64,000 bases of DNA from Flavobacterium sp. SUN046 (GTDB lineage: Bacteria; Bacteroidota; Bacteroidia; Flavobacteriales; Flavobacteriaceae). This document shows, in pieces, positions 27,065 to 36,522 of the stretch. Under the pieces are notes generated by a model. That model was not told where the DNA came from. It saw nothing but the letters and a program-made list of their open reading frames with translations, and made no database searches. The position numbers and the translations under genes are program-made. The number at the start of each line of letters is the position of its first letter. Position 1 is the first letter of the stretch. The stretch lies in NCBI RefSeq assembly GCF_028867965.1, contig NZ_JAPQNT010000006.1, positions 164,274-228,273 on the forward strand, read 5' to 3'.

Positions 27065-27484
27065 TTATTCTCTTTTGAAAGTAATTGTATTTTCTTTTGT
27101 GAATTTTGTTGGTCTAACTTCATCAGCTGCCGCTAAACTAATTGTGTTATTATCTACAATTTTCACTAACATCATCATTTTTTTCTTTCCTTTTTTTGCA
27201 TCTTTAAAAGAAACAACTATATCAATTGTAATAGGATTATTATTTTGATTAATAACATAATACATATCGCCTTTTTGACCTTTTATATTAAAATTTTTTC
27301 CTCCTAATTTTTCTCCATTTTTAAACATAAAAGCATAACCATCAGCGTCAAAAATAAAACCACTTCCTTTATCTTTATCTCCAATTGCTTCCCATTTACC
27401 TACAAAATTAAATGGTTTAAATGTATTAACAGAAAATGAACACAAGGACAAAATAATTAAAGCAAAAGCAATTGTTTTTTTCAT
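27065..27484 (-). CDS. Small exported protein of unknown function (lipocalin-like pattern)
   Basis: A 139-residue protein with a signal peptide (MKKTIAFALIILSLCSFSVN). The mature part begins FVGKWEAIGDKDKGSGFIFDADGYAFMF, a pattern of short strands starting with G-x-W that is reminiscent of lipocalin-like domains. No catalytic residues can be named. It lies 11 bases downstream of the E1 stop on the same strand, and so is probably cotranscribed with it. Confidence 0.6.
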   Translation of the reverse strand: MKKTIAFALIILSLCSFSVNTFKPFNFVGKWEAIGDKDKGSGFIFDADGYAFMFKNGEKLGGKNFNIKGQKGDMYYVINQNNNPITIDIVVSFKDAKKGKKKMMMLVKIVDNNTISLAAADEVRPTKFTKENTITFKRE

Positions 27485-27495
27485 ATTCTTTTAAA

Positions 27496-29472
27496 TTAAT
27501 AGTTTAGTAAATTTATTAATTCCTCTTCAAAACGAACTTTAGGCAAATATTGATCTTCTAAAGATTTCACAAATGGAATTGCACTTTCAATACTACCAAC
27601 TCTTCTAACTGGAGCATCCAAATATTCGAAACAATTTTCCATGATTAAAGCTGAAATATCACTCGAAATTCCGCCAAACAAAGTATCTTCTTGCAAAATA
27701 ATTACTTTTCCTGTTTTCTTAACCGATGCAAAAATAGTTTCTGTATCAAGCGGTTGTAAAGTTCGTAAATCAATCAAATCGGCTTTGATTTCTATATTTT
27801 TAGATAAAGTTTCTAAAGCCCAATGCACTCCAGCACCGAAAGAAATTATGGTGACATCATTACCTTCTTTTATCAAAGAGGCTTTACCTAACGGAATCGT
27901 GTAATACTCTTTAGGCACATCTTGATAAACGCTTCTGTAAAGTTGCTTATGCTCAAAAAACATCACCGGATTTGGATCATTAATTGCAGTATTCAATAAT
28001 CCTTTTACATCGTAAGGAAATGCAGGATAAACTACTTTCAAACCAGGAGTTTTTGTAAACCAAGCTTCATTAGTTTGCGAATGAAATGGTCCAGCTTGAG
28101 TTCCACCACCACAAGGCATTCTTACTACAACATCGGCTTTTTCATTCCAACGATAATGTTGTTTCGCTAATAAATTTACAATCGGATTAAATCCAGAAGA
28201 TACAAAATCTGCAAATTGCATTTCAACAATAGCTTTAAATCCGTTAATAGATAATCCGTTTGCCGCCGATACAATTGCACTTTCACAAATTGGAGTATTT
28301 CGAACTCGTTCTTTTCCAAATTGCTCTACAAAACCTTCTGTAATTTTGAAAGCACCACCATATTCAGCAATATCTTGACCCATGATAACCAAATTTTCAT
28401 GGCGTTCCATTGATTGTCTTAAAGATTGTGAAATGGCATCAACAACTCTTATGTTTTCTAAATCATTTGAATGATTAATTTCTTCAAATTCAAAGTGTTC
28501 AAACATATCATTAAGCTCTTCATTCAAATTTGCAACAACATCTGGTTCAGCTTGTGTAATTGCCCAATTTTCATCAATCTCAGATTTTATTTTAGATTTG
28601 AAATCAGCATCCAAATCCTCCGAAAGCACTCCAATATTAACTAAATAATCTTTATAATTTGCAATCGGATCTTTAATAGCCCACATATCCATTAATTCTT
28701 GCGGAACATATTTTGTACCACTTGCTTCTTCGTGACCACGCATTCTAAAAGTTTTGAACTCTAACAATACTGGTCTAGGATTTACAGTTAATGATGCTTT
28801 TAATTCAGATATTTTTGCAAAAACCTCAAGAATATTATTTCCATCTATGATGTGACTTTCCATTCCGTAGCCAATTCCTTTATCGGCCAAATTTTCACAT
28901 CTATATTGCTCATTTGTTGGCGTTGATAGTCCGTAACCATTGTTTTCAATAACAAACAAAACTGGTAAATCCCAAACTGAAGCAATATTTAAAGCTTCAT
29001 GAAAATCGCCTTCACTTGTTGCTCCTTCGCCTGTAAAAACAGCTGTTATTTTTCCGTTTTTCTTTAATTTATTGGCTAACGCAATTCCATCTGCAACACC
29101 CATTTGTGGGCCAAGATGCGAAATCATTCCTATAATATTGAACTCTTGAGTGCCAAAATGAAAACTTCTATCTCTTCCTTTTGTAAAGCCGGTTTTTTTA
29201 CCTTGCCACTGCGAAAATAAGCGATGTAACGGTATATTTCTAGAAGTAAAAACTCCTAAATTTCTATGCATTGGTAAAATGTATTCATCTTGATCTAAAG
29301 CAGCAGTTATTCCAACTGAAATTGCCTCTTGACCGATTCCTGAAAACCATTTTGAAACTTTTCCTTGACGTAGTAGAATGAGCATTTTTTCTTCTATTAA
29401 TCGAGGTTTAAGTAGCTGTTTATATAAATCTAATAATTGAGAATTGGAAAAATCTTTTCTATCGAAGTTCAT
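27496..29472 (-). CDS. 2-oxoacid dehydrogenase E1, fused alpha and beta subunits
   Basis: A 658-residue fusion of the alpha (about 1-330) and beta (about 335-658) chains of a thiamine-diphosphate-dependent E1, most like branched-chain 2-oxoacid dehydrogenase. The ThDP motif [14 protein letters not shown]...NN is in the alpha part. The beta part has the transketolase pyrimidine domain ([17 protein letters not shown]) and C-terminal domain. E2 and E3 are not nearby. The ATG at 29472 is preferred over an in-frame start at 29514 because a minus-strand -7 box lies at 29494-29501, between them. Pyruvate as substrate is not excluded. Confidence 0.9.
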   Translation of the reverse strand: MNFDRKDFSNSQLLDLYKQLLKPRLIEEKMLILLRQGKVSKWFSGIGQEAISVGITAALDQDEYILPMHRNLGVFTSRNIPLHRLFSQWQGKKTGFTKGRDRSFHFGTQEFNIIGMISHLGPQMGVADGIALANKLKKNGKITAVFTGEGATSEGDFHEALNIASVWDLPVLFVIENNGYGLSTPTNEQYRCENLADKGIGYGMESHIIDGNNILEVFAKISELKASLTVNPRPVLLEFKTFRMRGHEEASGTKYVPQELMDMWAIKDPIANYKDYLVNIGVLSEDLDADFKSKIKSEIDENWAITQAEPDVVANLNEELNDMFEHFEFEEINHSNDLENIRVVDAISQSLRQSMERHENLVIMGQDIAEYGGAFKITEGFVEQFGKERVRNTPICESAIVSAANGLSINGFKAIVEMQFADFVSSGFNPIVNLLAKQHYRWNEKADVVVRMPCGGGTQAGPFHSQTNEAWFTKTPGLKVVYPAFPYDVKGLLNTAINDPNPVMFFEHKQLYRSVYQDVPKEYYTIPLGKASLIKEGNDVTIISFGAGVHWALETLSKNIEIKADLIDLRTLQPLDTETIFASVKKTGKVIILQEDTLFGGISSDISALIMENCFEYLDAPVRRVGSIESAIPFVKSLEDQYLPKVRFEEELINLLNY

Positions 29473-29493
29473 TTGTTTTGTTTTAAAGCATTG

Positions 29494-29501
29494 CAAAAAT
29501 A
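29494..29501 (-). promoter_or_regulatory. -7 box of the fused E1 gene (TATTTTTG on the minus strand)
   Basis: Exact match 21 bases upstream of the ATG at 29472 and downstream of the longer alternative start. Confidence 0.5.
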
Positions 29502-29690
29502 TAAAAAAAGACAAAGCAATAGTAATGATTTTTACGAATTTGTTGATGATTTTAAATATTTACAAACAATAATACAATTTCTAAAAAATGCTAGTGCAAT
29601 ATATTTAAAGTTACTAAATAAATATTATACCGTAACTTTCTTTTCATTATTCTAATAATTTTATTTAATTTGTAGTAAATAATTTAAAAA

Positions 29691-30299
29691 ATGCAATTTG
29701 ATCCAAATAATTTAGAACAATCCTCAATTTACAAACTACTAACTGGAATAATTACCCCAAGACCAATTGGTTGGATTTCTACAATAAGCGAAGATGGAAC
29801 AAACAATTTGGCGCCTTTTTCCTATTTTAATATGGTTAGTAGCGATCCGCCATGTGTCATGTTTTCGACTCGACGAGATAACAATACCAACAAAGACACT
29901 TTAAACAATGTATTAGCTACTAATCAGTTTGTTGTAAATATGGTTACTAAAGAAGTGGTTGAACAAATGAATCAAACCGCCGCAACTGTAACTTCTGATG
30001 TTGATGAATTTGAATTAGCCAGTCTTACACCAATTGAATCTTCGGTTATTAAACCAATGCGAGTAAAAGAAAGTTTGGTTCACCTTGAATGTGAAAAAAT
30101 TCATCATTATTTTATCAAAGATAAAGAAGGAAATGAAACGGCTTGTGTAGTTATTGGACAAATAAGGATACTACACATTGCAGATGAAATTCTTGATGAA
30201 AATTTTAAAATAAACTTAGATAAATACAATCCAGTTGCTCGTTTAGCAGGCTCGAATTACGGAACAATCGGAGAAATCTTTTCTATAAAAAGAGCTTAA
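29691..30299 (+). CDS. Flavin reductase-like domain protein
   Basis: A 202-residue FMN-binding split-barrel protein of the flavin reductase (DIM6/NTAB) family. The signature TPRPIGWISTISEDGTNNLAPFSYFN is at about 22-50. Members use NAD(P)H to reduce free flavin for a partner oxygenase, or catalyse their own reaction. It ends one base before the monooxygenase/OYE gene and so heads the catabolic unit, probably supporting a flavin step there. The monooxygenase has its own OYE reductase domain, so what this protein adds is unclear. Confidence 0.85.
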   Translation: MQFDPNNLEQSSIYKLLTGIITPRPIGWISTISEDGTNNLAPFSYFNMVSSDPPCVMFSTRRDNNTNKDTLNNVLATNQFVVNMVTKEVVEQMNQTAATVTSDVDEFELASLTPIESSVIKPMRVKESLVHLECEKIHHYFIKDKEGNETACVVIGQIRILHIADEILDENFKINLDKYNPVARLAGSNYGTIGEIFSIKRA

Positions 30300-30300
30300 A

Positions 30301-32619
30301 ATGAAAATAACAGTAATAGGTGGCGGTCCAGGCGGATTATATTTTTCGATATTAACTAAAAAAGCAATGCCCAATTGCCAAATTGACGTTTACGAACGCA
30401 ATAAACCCGATGATAGCTTTGGTTTTGGCGTTGTTTTTTCAGATGAAACTTTGGGCGAATTTTTAAAACGCGATATGCAATCGTATGAATTAATTCGAAC
30501 AAATTTTGCTTATTGGGACGATATTATTATTGCTCGTGATGGAGAAACAGTAAACATTGCCGGAAACGGATTTTGCGGTTGTTCTCGAAAAACATTACTT
30601 CAATTATTGCAACAACGCTGCCTTGAAGAAGGTGTGAATTTGCACTTCGAACAAAATGTAGACGACTTAAATCAATTCAAAGATTCCGATATAATTGTAG
30701 CTTGCGACGGAATTGGGAGCAAAATCAGAACACAATATCAATCAGAATTTGGAACCAAAATTGAATTGAAGAAAAACCGTTTCGTTTGGCTAGGTTCAAC
30801 AAAACCTTTAGATGCATTTACTTATTTTTTTAGAACAACGCCACACGGAACAATTGTTGCACATTCCTACCAATACCAGGAAGGAATGAGTACGTGGATT
30901 TTTGAATGTAGCGATGAAACCTGGCAAAAATTCAATTTTGAATTAACTAACGAACAGGATACAATTGCTAAAATTGCTGAAATTTTCAAAGAAGAACTAG
31001 ATGGTCATTCTTTGATTTCAAATAAATCACATTGGCGCCAATTTCCTCATGTTACCAACGAAAAATGGTTTCACAACAACATCGTTTTATTAGGCGATGC
31101 AAAGGCAACTGCACACTACTCTATTGGTTCGGGAACAAAATTAGCAATGGATTCTGCAATTGCTTTATCTGATGCTGTAATTGCAAATCAAAACGATGTT
31201 CAAGCTGCTTTTCAACAGTATGAAAAATCAAGAAGAAATACGGTTGAAATGATTCAGCATGCCGCTTTGGTTTCGTTAGATTGGTTTGAAAATATGGACA
31301 GAAATAACCAACATCCGTTTTATCAATTTGCTTTTGGTTGCATGACACGAGCCAAGAAAGTTACTTACGAAAATTTACGTTTACGTGATAAGTCTTTTAC
31401 TGATAAGGTTTTAAATGAGTTCAACACATTGTCTTCCCGAGCGCAGTCGAGGCACTTCAATGAAGCAATAAACGTCAATCAATCGCCTGCATTTACCAAA
31501 TTCAAATTAAGAGATTTAGAACTTCAAAATCGAATTGCAATGTCGTCAATGGGACAATATTCTGCAGAAAATGGTTTGGTTTACGATTGGCATTTTCAAC
31601 ATTATACCTCAAGAGCAATTGGAGGTTTAGGATTAATATTAACCGAAATGACTGCTATTTCAGAAAACGGACGTATTACTTTAGGTTGTACTGGTATTTA
31701 TAATGAAAATCAGATAGTTGAATGGGGGAAAATAATCGATTTTATACATAAAAATACAACAACTAAAATCGGAATTCAATTAGGTCATTCTGGACGAAAA
31801 GGCTGTTCTAAAATTCCATGGGAAGAATCATTTAAAGGAAATTCATGGGATTTAATTTCGGCATCTGCAATTCCATATAATGATAATTCAATTATTCCAA
31901 AAGAAATGAATTTGGAAGATATGAATTTGATAACTTCACAATTCGTTCAAGCCACAATAAATTCAGACAAAGCAGGATTTGACCTAATCGAATTACAAGC
32001 GCATCATGGGTTTTTATTAGCATCTTTCCTATCGCCATTAACAAATATCAGAAACGACGAATTTGGCGGAAGTATTGAAAATAGATTAAAATTTCCATTA
32101 CGAGTTTTTAACGAAATGCGAAAAGTATTTCCTGCAGAAAAACCAATGTCAGTTAGAATTTCAGCAACCGATTGGGCAGAAAACGGAATTTCAGAAGAAG
32201 ATGTAATCACAATTGCAACTGCCTTTAAAAATGCAGGAGCAGATATTATTAATGTTTCAACAGGAAATACAGTCGAGAATCAAAAGCCACAAACAGGTAG
32301 AATGTGGCAAACACCTTTTTCAGATTTGGTTAGAAATACGGTTCATATTCCAACAATTACAGCTGGTTACATTCAAGATATTGATCAAATTAACACTATA
32401 ATTTTAAACGGAAGAGCCGATTTAGTTGCGCTTGGAAGACCATTGTTATTAGATCCTAATTTTGTTAGAAACGCTCAAGCGTATGAAAATTTTCAATCTG
32501 ATGACATTCCAAAGCAATACAAAATGGGAATTTCTCATTTGTATCCGTTAAAAATTAGCGAAAGAAAACAAGTTGACGGAATGAAAAAAGCATTGAAACC
32601 GAAAAGTAATAAAAAATAA
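30301..32619 (+). CDS. Aryl-CoA monooxygenase fused to Old Yellow Enzyme domain (2-aminobenzoyl-CoA / salicylyl-CoA 5-hydroxylase type)
   Basis: A 772-residue two-domain flavoenzyme. Residues 1-370 are an FAD monooxygenase with the Rossmann motif GGGPGGLYF at 7-15 and a GD motif (VLLGDAKATAHYSIGSG) near 265. Residues about 395-760 are an Old Yellow Enzyme-type NAD(P)H:flavin oxidoreductase (FDLIELQAHHGFLLASFLSP, IGIQLGHSGRKG). The same fusion is known in 2-aminobenzoyl-CoA monooxygenase/reductase of Azoarcus evansii and salicylyl-CoA 5-hydroxylase of Streptomyces. With the adjacent ligase, thioesterase and ring-cleaving cupin I infer 5-hydroxylation of an ortho-substituted benzoyl-CoA. Residues 376-389, between the domains, are encoded by a dispersed repeat. 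Confidence 0.88.
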   Translation: MKITVIGGGPGGLYFSILTKKAMPNCQIDVYERNKPDDSFGFGVVFSDETLGEFLKRDMQSYELIRTNFAYWDDIIIARDGETVNIAGNGFCGCSRKTLLQLLQQRCLEEGVNLHFEQNVDDLNQFKDSDIIVACDGIGSKIRTQYQSEFGTKIELKKNRFVWLGSTKPLDAFTYFFRTTPHGTIVAHSYQYQEGMSTWIFECSDETWQKFNFELTNEQDTIAKIAEIFKEELDGHSLISNKSHWRQFPHVTNEKWFHNNIVLLGDAKATAHYSIGSGTKLAMDSAIALSDAVIANQNDVQAAFQQYEKSRRNTVEMIQHAALVSLDWFENMDRNNQHPFYQFAFGCMTRAKKVTYENLRLRDKSFTDKVLNEFNTLSSRAQSRHFNEAINVNQSPAFTKFKLRDLELQNRIAMSSMGQYSAENGLVYDWHFQHYTSRAIGGLGLILTEMTAISENGRITLGCTGIYNENQIVEWGKIIDFIHKNTTTKIGIQLGHSGRKGCSKIPWEESFKGNSWDLISASAIPYNDNSIIPKEMNLEDMNLITSQFVQATINSDKAGFDLIELQAHHGFLLASFLSPLTNIRNDEFGGSIENRLKFPLRVFNEMRKVFPAEKPMSVRISATDWAENGISEEDVITIATAFKNAGADIINVSTGNTVENQKPQTGRMWQTPFSDLVRNTVHIPTITAGYIQDIDQINTIILNGRADLVALGRPLLLDPNFVRNAQAYENFQSDDIPKQYKMGISHLYPLKISERKQVDGMKKALKPKSNKK
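31427..31466 (+). repeat. Short dispersed repeat inside the monooxygenase/OYE gene
   Basis: A GC-richer segment (CCCGAGCGCAGTCGAGG at its core) in a very AT-rich gene. It resembles the short intergenic repeats with the theme CCCGAGCGCAGTCGAG that I recall from flavobacterial genomes. It keeps the reading frame and encodes part of the linker between the two enzyme domains. Only one copy is in this window. Confidence 0.55.
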
Positions 32620-32628
32620 TTGCAAATT

Positions 32629-34218
32629 ATGAAGTATTACGAAGATAATTTTGCTCACAATAACTTACCTAGTTTAGACTTGCAACCAGAATATTCTTTT
32701 TTGGATTTACCCCAATTTCAGCATCCAGAAATGTTGAATTGTGTAGATAAATTATTAGATAATCACATCAAAGAAAGTCGAGGAAACAATACTTGTATAA
32801 GAACATTTGAAACAACTTGGACCTATCAAGATTTGTATGAAAAAGCAAATCAAATAGCTCATGTTTTAGTTGATGATTTAGGATTAGTTTCAGGAAATCG
32901 TGTTTTATTGCGTTCGGCGAATAATCCGATGATGGTTGCCTGTTGGTTTGCAATTATAAAAGCAGGCGGAATTGTAGTTGCAACAATGCCATTACTTCGC
33001 TCTAAAGAAATTAAGATATTTATCGATTGCGCCGAGATATCGCATGCTATATGTGACAGTGAACTTTCGGAGGAAATGAATTTAGTTAAATCAGATTATC
33101 TAAAAAAAACCAGTTATTTCAGAAATGGTGATTTAGAAACATTAATGCAATCCAAACCTAAAACGTTTACTAATTATCATTCCAAAGCAGATTCGGTTGC
33201 TTTAATAGGTTTCACTTCTGGAACTACAGGTTTGCCAAAAATGACAGCTCATTATCATAAAGATATTTTAAATATTTGTGAAGCATTTCCAAATTATGCT
33301 TTACAACCAACTCCAAATGATGTTTTTACTGGTAGTCCACCACTCGGATTTACGTTCGGTCTTGGCGGATTAGTTTTGTTTCCAATGTATTTTGGAGCTT
33401 CAACATTTTTAATCGAAAAACCAAGTCCCGATTTATTGCTTCAAGCTATTCAAGATTTTAAAATCACCATTTGCTTTACAGCTCCAACGGCTTGGCGCAT
33501 TATTACAACTAAAGTTAATGAATATGATATTTCTAGCTTACGCAAATGTATTTCTGCTGGCGAAACTTTACCATTAAAGGTTTGGCAAGATTGGTATGAT
33601 GCAACTAAATTAAAAATTATTGACGGAATTGGAGCTACTGAAATGCTTCATATTTTTATTTCATCAAACGAAGAAAATATAAAACCCGGTGCAACCGGAA
33701 AAGCAATTATGGGTTACGAAGCTAAAATTATAGATTCAAACGGAAATGAAGTTCCAAGAAATGAATCTGGAAGATTAGCTGTTCGTGGAATAACAGGTTG
33801 CAAATACCTTAATAGAGAAGAAAAACAATTAGAATATGTTGAAAACGGTTGGAACATTACAGGCGATATTTTCCGTCAAGATGAAGACGACTATTTTTGG
33901 TTTGTAGCTCGTGGCGATGATATGATAATATCTTCTGGATATAATATTGGTGCAATTGAAGTAGAATCCGTACTTTTAACCCACGAAGATATTCTAGAAT
34001 GTGCTGTTGTTGGTTTGCCCGATGAAGAACGTGGAATGCTTGTTTGCGCACATATTGTATTAAAAGATTCGTCTAAAGCATCTGATGAATTAAAAAAATC
34101 TATTCAATTGTGGTTCAAAGAAGTAGCAACACCTTATAAATATCCTAGAGAAATTATTTTTACAGATGTTTTACCTAAAACTGAAACAGGAAAAATACAA
34201 CGTTTTAAGTTAAAATAA
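32629..34218 (+). CDS. Aryl-CoA ligase (benzoate / 2-aminobenzoate-CoA ligase family)
   Basis: A 529-residue ANL-superfamily adenylate-forming enzyme. The P-loop TSGTTGLPK is at 196-204, the A5-type motif DGIGATEMLHIF near 345, the hinge region GDIFRQDEDDYFWFVARGDDMI near 425, and the catalytic lysine in TGKIQ at residue 522. These fit the benzoate-CoA ligase family, which includes anthranilate-CoA ligase. It should activate the aromatic acid as its CoA thioester for the monooxygenase upstream. A TTG at 32620 is in frame directly after the previous stop; the ATG at 32629 is more likely. Confidence 0.9.
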   Translation: MKYYEDNFAHNNLPSLDLQPEYSFLDLPQFQHPEMLNCVDKLLDNHIKESRGNNTCIRTFETTWTYQDLYEKANQIAHVLVDDLGLVSGNRVLLRSANNPMMVACWFAIIKAGGIVVATMPLLRSKEIKIFIDCAEISHAICDSELSEEMNLVKSDYLKKTSYFRNGDLETLMQSKPKTFTNYHSKADSVALIGFTSGTTGLPKMTAHYHKDILNICEAFPNYALQPTPNDVFTGSPPLGFTFGLGGLVLFPMYFGASTFLIEKPSPDLLLQAIQDFKITICFTAPTAWRIITTKVNEYDISSLRKCISAGETLPLKVWQDWYDATKLKIIDGIGATEMLHIFISSNEENIKPGATGKAIMGYEAKIIDSNGNEVPRNESGRLAVRGITGCKYLNREEKQLEYVENGWNITGDIFRQDEDDYFWFVARGDDMIISSGYNIGAIEVESVLLTHEDILECAVVGLPDEERGMLVCAHIVLKDSSKASDELKKSIQLWFKEVATPYKYPREIIFTDVLPKTETGKIQRFKLK

Positions 34219-34222
34219 AATT

Positions 34223-34284
34223 AAAAATTACGTTTACAACATTGCGAACTTTGCCTTAATCTTTGCGAACTTTGCGGTTAAATA
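34223..34284 (+). repeat. TTGCGAACTTTGC-type repeat in the ligase-GltS gap
   Basis: Two copies of TTGCGAACTTTGC (34242-34254 and 34263-34275) followed by GCGGTTAAATAACAATTATG. The ending GGTTAAATAA...AATTATG is shared with the repeat before the thioesterase gene (35981-36020), so two different repeats end in the same leader just before a start codon. Confidence 0.6.
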
Positions 34285-34290
34285 ACAATT

Positions 34291-35871
34291 ATGAGAAAAG
34301 CATTTTTAGTAATCAGTTTTACAATTCTTTCCATCACTGGATTGTTAATGTATATCAACATCAAATTCGGATTTTTACTATTGATATTCATACCATTGAT
34401 ATTAATGGGATTATACGACATGTATCAATGTAAAAAAACCATCAGAAGAAACTTTCCATTACTAGGAAGAATGCGTTATTTATTAGAATCTATTGGTCCA
34501 GAAATACGCCAATATTTTGTAGAAACCGATTTAGATGGAAAACCGTTTAACCGTCAGCAACGAAGTATTGTATACCAAAGAAGCAAAAAAGAATCTGATG
34601 CAATGCCCTTTGGAACACAATTAGATGTATATAAAGAAGGTTACGAGTGGATAAATCATAGTATTCGAGCAATTCCTTTTACTGATGTGAATGAAAATCC
34701 AAGAGTTAAAATAGGTTCAACACAATGTATGAATCCTTATTATGCAAGCATTTTTAATATAAGCGCAATGAGTTTTGGTTCGCTTAGTAAAAATGCAATA
34801 ATCGCATTAAATAATGGCGCGAAACAAGGCGGTTTTTATCATAATACCGGAGAAGGCGGACTTTCACCATACCATCTTTTAGGTGGCGATGTAGTTTGGA
34901 ATATCGGAACTGGATATTTTAGTTGCAGAACTCCAGATGGCAAATTCAGTTACGATGAATTCACAAAACGTGCTCTGTTAGACAATGTGAAAATGATAGA
35001 AATTAAATTTTCTCAAGGAGCAAAACCGGGTCATGGCGGCATTTTACCTAAAGAAAAAGTTACAGACGAAATTGCACAAATACGTTTGGTTTCAAAAGGT
35101 CAAGATATTCTTTCACCACCAAGTCATTCCGCTTTTACAACTCCTTTAGAATTAATGGATTTTGTAAAATTACTCCGAAAAGGTTCTGGTGGAAAACCAA
35201 TAGGAATGAAAATCTGTATCGGTAATAAATCGGAGTTTATTTCTATTTGTAAAGCAATGGTTCAAACTAAAACCTATCTCGATTTTATCACAGTCGATGG
35301 TGGCGAAGGCGGAACTGGAGCAGCACCTCAAGAATATTCTGATCATGTTGGAATGCCTTTGCGCGATGCATTGGCTTTTGTTTATGATTGTTTAAACGGA
35401 TTCGGAATCAAAGATCAAATCAAAATAATTTGTAGCGGAAAAGTAATCACAGGTTTTGATATCATTCGAAACCTTTCACTTGGAGCAGATTTATGCAATT
35501 CTGCACGCGGAATGATGTTTGCTTTGGGTTGCATACAAGCACTCGAATGTCATGCAAACACTTGTCCGACTGGAGTCGCAACACAAAATCCAGAATTAAT
35601 GAAAGGACTTGTGCCCGAAGAAAAAAGCGTCAGAGTAGCAAGATACCATCATGAAACTGTAAAAAGCGCAATGGATTTAATAGCATCTGCAGGCTTGGCA
35701 CATCCTGACGATGTTGATAGAACAGTTGTGAGTACTAGAGTTGATAGAACTAAAATAGAAACATTTGAAGAAACCTATCCTGAACTAAAAGTTGGATCAT
35801 TACTAGACGGAAGCACCGTTCCAAACCAGTTTTTTAGATTTTGGAAAAGAGCATCGGCAGAGAAATTTTAA
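34291..35871 (+). CDS. Membrane-anchored FMN-binding glutamate synthase-domain protein
   Basis: A 526-residue protein. Two hydrophobic helices at residues 5-25 and 27-43 are followed by the FMN-dependent synthase domain of glutamate synthase (about 115-480). The 3Fe-4S cysteines are conserved with the correct C-x5-C-x4-C spacing (C414, C420, C425), as are IKFSQGAKPGHGG and ITVDGGEGGTGAAP. It lacks the glutaminase domain, so it cannot take ammonia from glutamine itself. Its place in a catabolic cluster is unexplained: it could transfer electrons, or use ammonia released from the substrate. The family is certain, the role unknown. Confidence 0.85.
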   Translation: MRKAFLVISFTILSITGLLMYINIKFGFLLLIFIPLILMGLYDMYQCKKTIRRNFPLLGRMRYLLESIGPEIRQYFVETDLDGKPFNRQQRSIVYQRSKKESDAMPFGTQLDVYKEGYEWINHSIRAIPFTDVNENPRVKIGSTQCMNPYYASIFNISAMSFGSLSKNAIIALNNGAKQGGFYHNTGEGGLSPYHLLGGDVVWNIGTGYFSCRTPDGKFSYDEFTKRALLDNVKMIEIKFSQGAKPGHGGILPKEKVTDEIAQIRLVSKGQDILSPPSHSAFTTPLELMDFVKLLRKGSGGKPIGMKICIGNKSEFISICKAMVQTKTYLDFITVDGGEGGTGAAPQEYSDHVGMPLRDALAFVYDCLNGFGIKDQIKIICSGKVITGFDIIRNLSLGADLCNSARGMMFALGCIQALECHANTCPTGVATQNPELMKGLVPEEKSVRVARYHHETVKSAMDLIASAGLAHPDDVDRTVVSTRVDRTKIETFEETYPELKVGSLLDGSTVPNQFFRFWKRASAEKF

Positions 35872-35876
35872 TTTGA

Positions 35877-35958
35877 AGCTAATCCAGCTATCCGTTACAA
35901 TCTTTTCTTTTTTAAAGAAAAAAAGAAAAGGATTTCTACTACTATCTGGGCTAGGCTT
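35877..35958 (+). repeat. Hairpin-forming flavobacterial intergenic repeat (degenerate)
   Basis: Imperfect inverted repeat with the theme GGATTTCTACTACTATCTGGGCTA on the right and GCTAATCCAGCTATCCGTTACAA on the left, around a pyrimidine/purine mirror (TCTTTTCTTTTTTAAAGAA). It resembles a widespread Flavobacteriaceae intergenic element I know from memory. It follows the GltS-domain stop directly and could act as a transcription terminator. Confidence 0.5.
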
Positions 35959-35980
35959 ATCAGCTAAATCAAGTAATTAA

Positions 35981-36020
35981 TTAAGAATTTGTGAAAATTT
36001 GTGTAATTTGTGGTTAAATA
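35981..36020 (-). repeat. Dispersed CACAAATT-type repeat, copy 2
   Basis: The reverse complement of this stretch matches the element at 17156-17190 almost base for base (TTAA, then three ACAAATT-type units). It provides the sequence immediately upstream of the thioesterase start. Confidence 0.6.
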
Positions 36021-36027
36021 AATAATT

Positions 36028-36450
36028 ATGAACAAACCTTTTGTAAAACAAGAAAAAATTCGTTTCCAACACATCGATTACGCCGGAATAGTTTTCTATC
36101 CAAGATTTCTAGAAATGCTAAATTGCCTTGTTGAAGATTGGTTTGAAGAAGCATTAAATCGACCGTTTTCAAAAATGCACGAAACCAACGGAATCCCAAC
36201 AGTTGATTTAAAAATACAATTCAAGAATGCAGCGCGATTAGGCGAAATTCTAACCAAAAAACTTTGGGTAAATGAATTAAAAAAATCATCTGTTATTTGT
36301 GGTTTTCAGTTTGTAAATGAACTAGAGAAAGTTGTTTTAGAAGGCGAAGTTACATTGGTTAACGTTTCTTTTCAAGAAAATAAAAATGAAATTAAATCTG
36401 AAGCTTTTTCAGAAGAAATGAAAGAAAAAATTGAAAAATATAAATTATAA
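36028..36450 (+). CDS. 4-hydroxybenzoyl-CoA thioesterase-family (4HBT) hotdog thioesterase
   Basis: A 140-residue single hotdog domain with the 4HBT signature IRFQHIDYAGIVFYPRFLEMLN. Asp17 stands at the position of the catalytic Asp17 of Pseudomonas 4-hydroxybenzoyl-CoA thioesterase. In this cluster it would release the free 5-hydroxylated aromatic acid from its CoA thioester before ring cleavage. It has its own repeat-derived upstream region and is followed by an imperfect hairpin. Confidence 0.9.
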   Translation: MNKPFVKQEKIRFQHIDYAGIVFYPRFLEMLNCLVEDWFEEALNRPFSKMHETNGIPTVDLKIQFKNAARLGEILTKKLWVNELKKSSVICGFQFVNELEKVVLEGEVTLVNVSFQENKNEIKSEAFSEEMKEKIEKYKL

Positions 36451-36458
36451 TTCAAGTA

Positions 36459-36508
36459 ACACCGATTTGAGAAATCTTTAAGATTTTTAAAATTTCTTAA
36501 ATCTGTGT
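36459..36508. repeat. Imperfect inverted repeat in the thioesterase-nitrilase gap
   Basis: Arms 36459-36476 and 36491-36508 pair at 16 of 18 positions around a short A/T-rich loop. Confidence 0.6.
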
Positions 36509-36522
36509 TGAAAACATAAACT

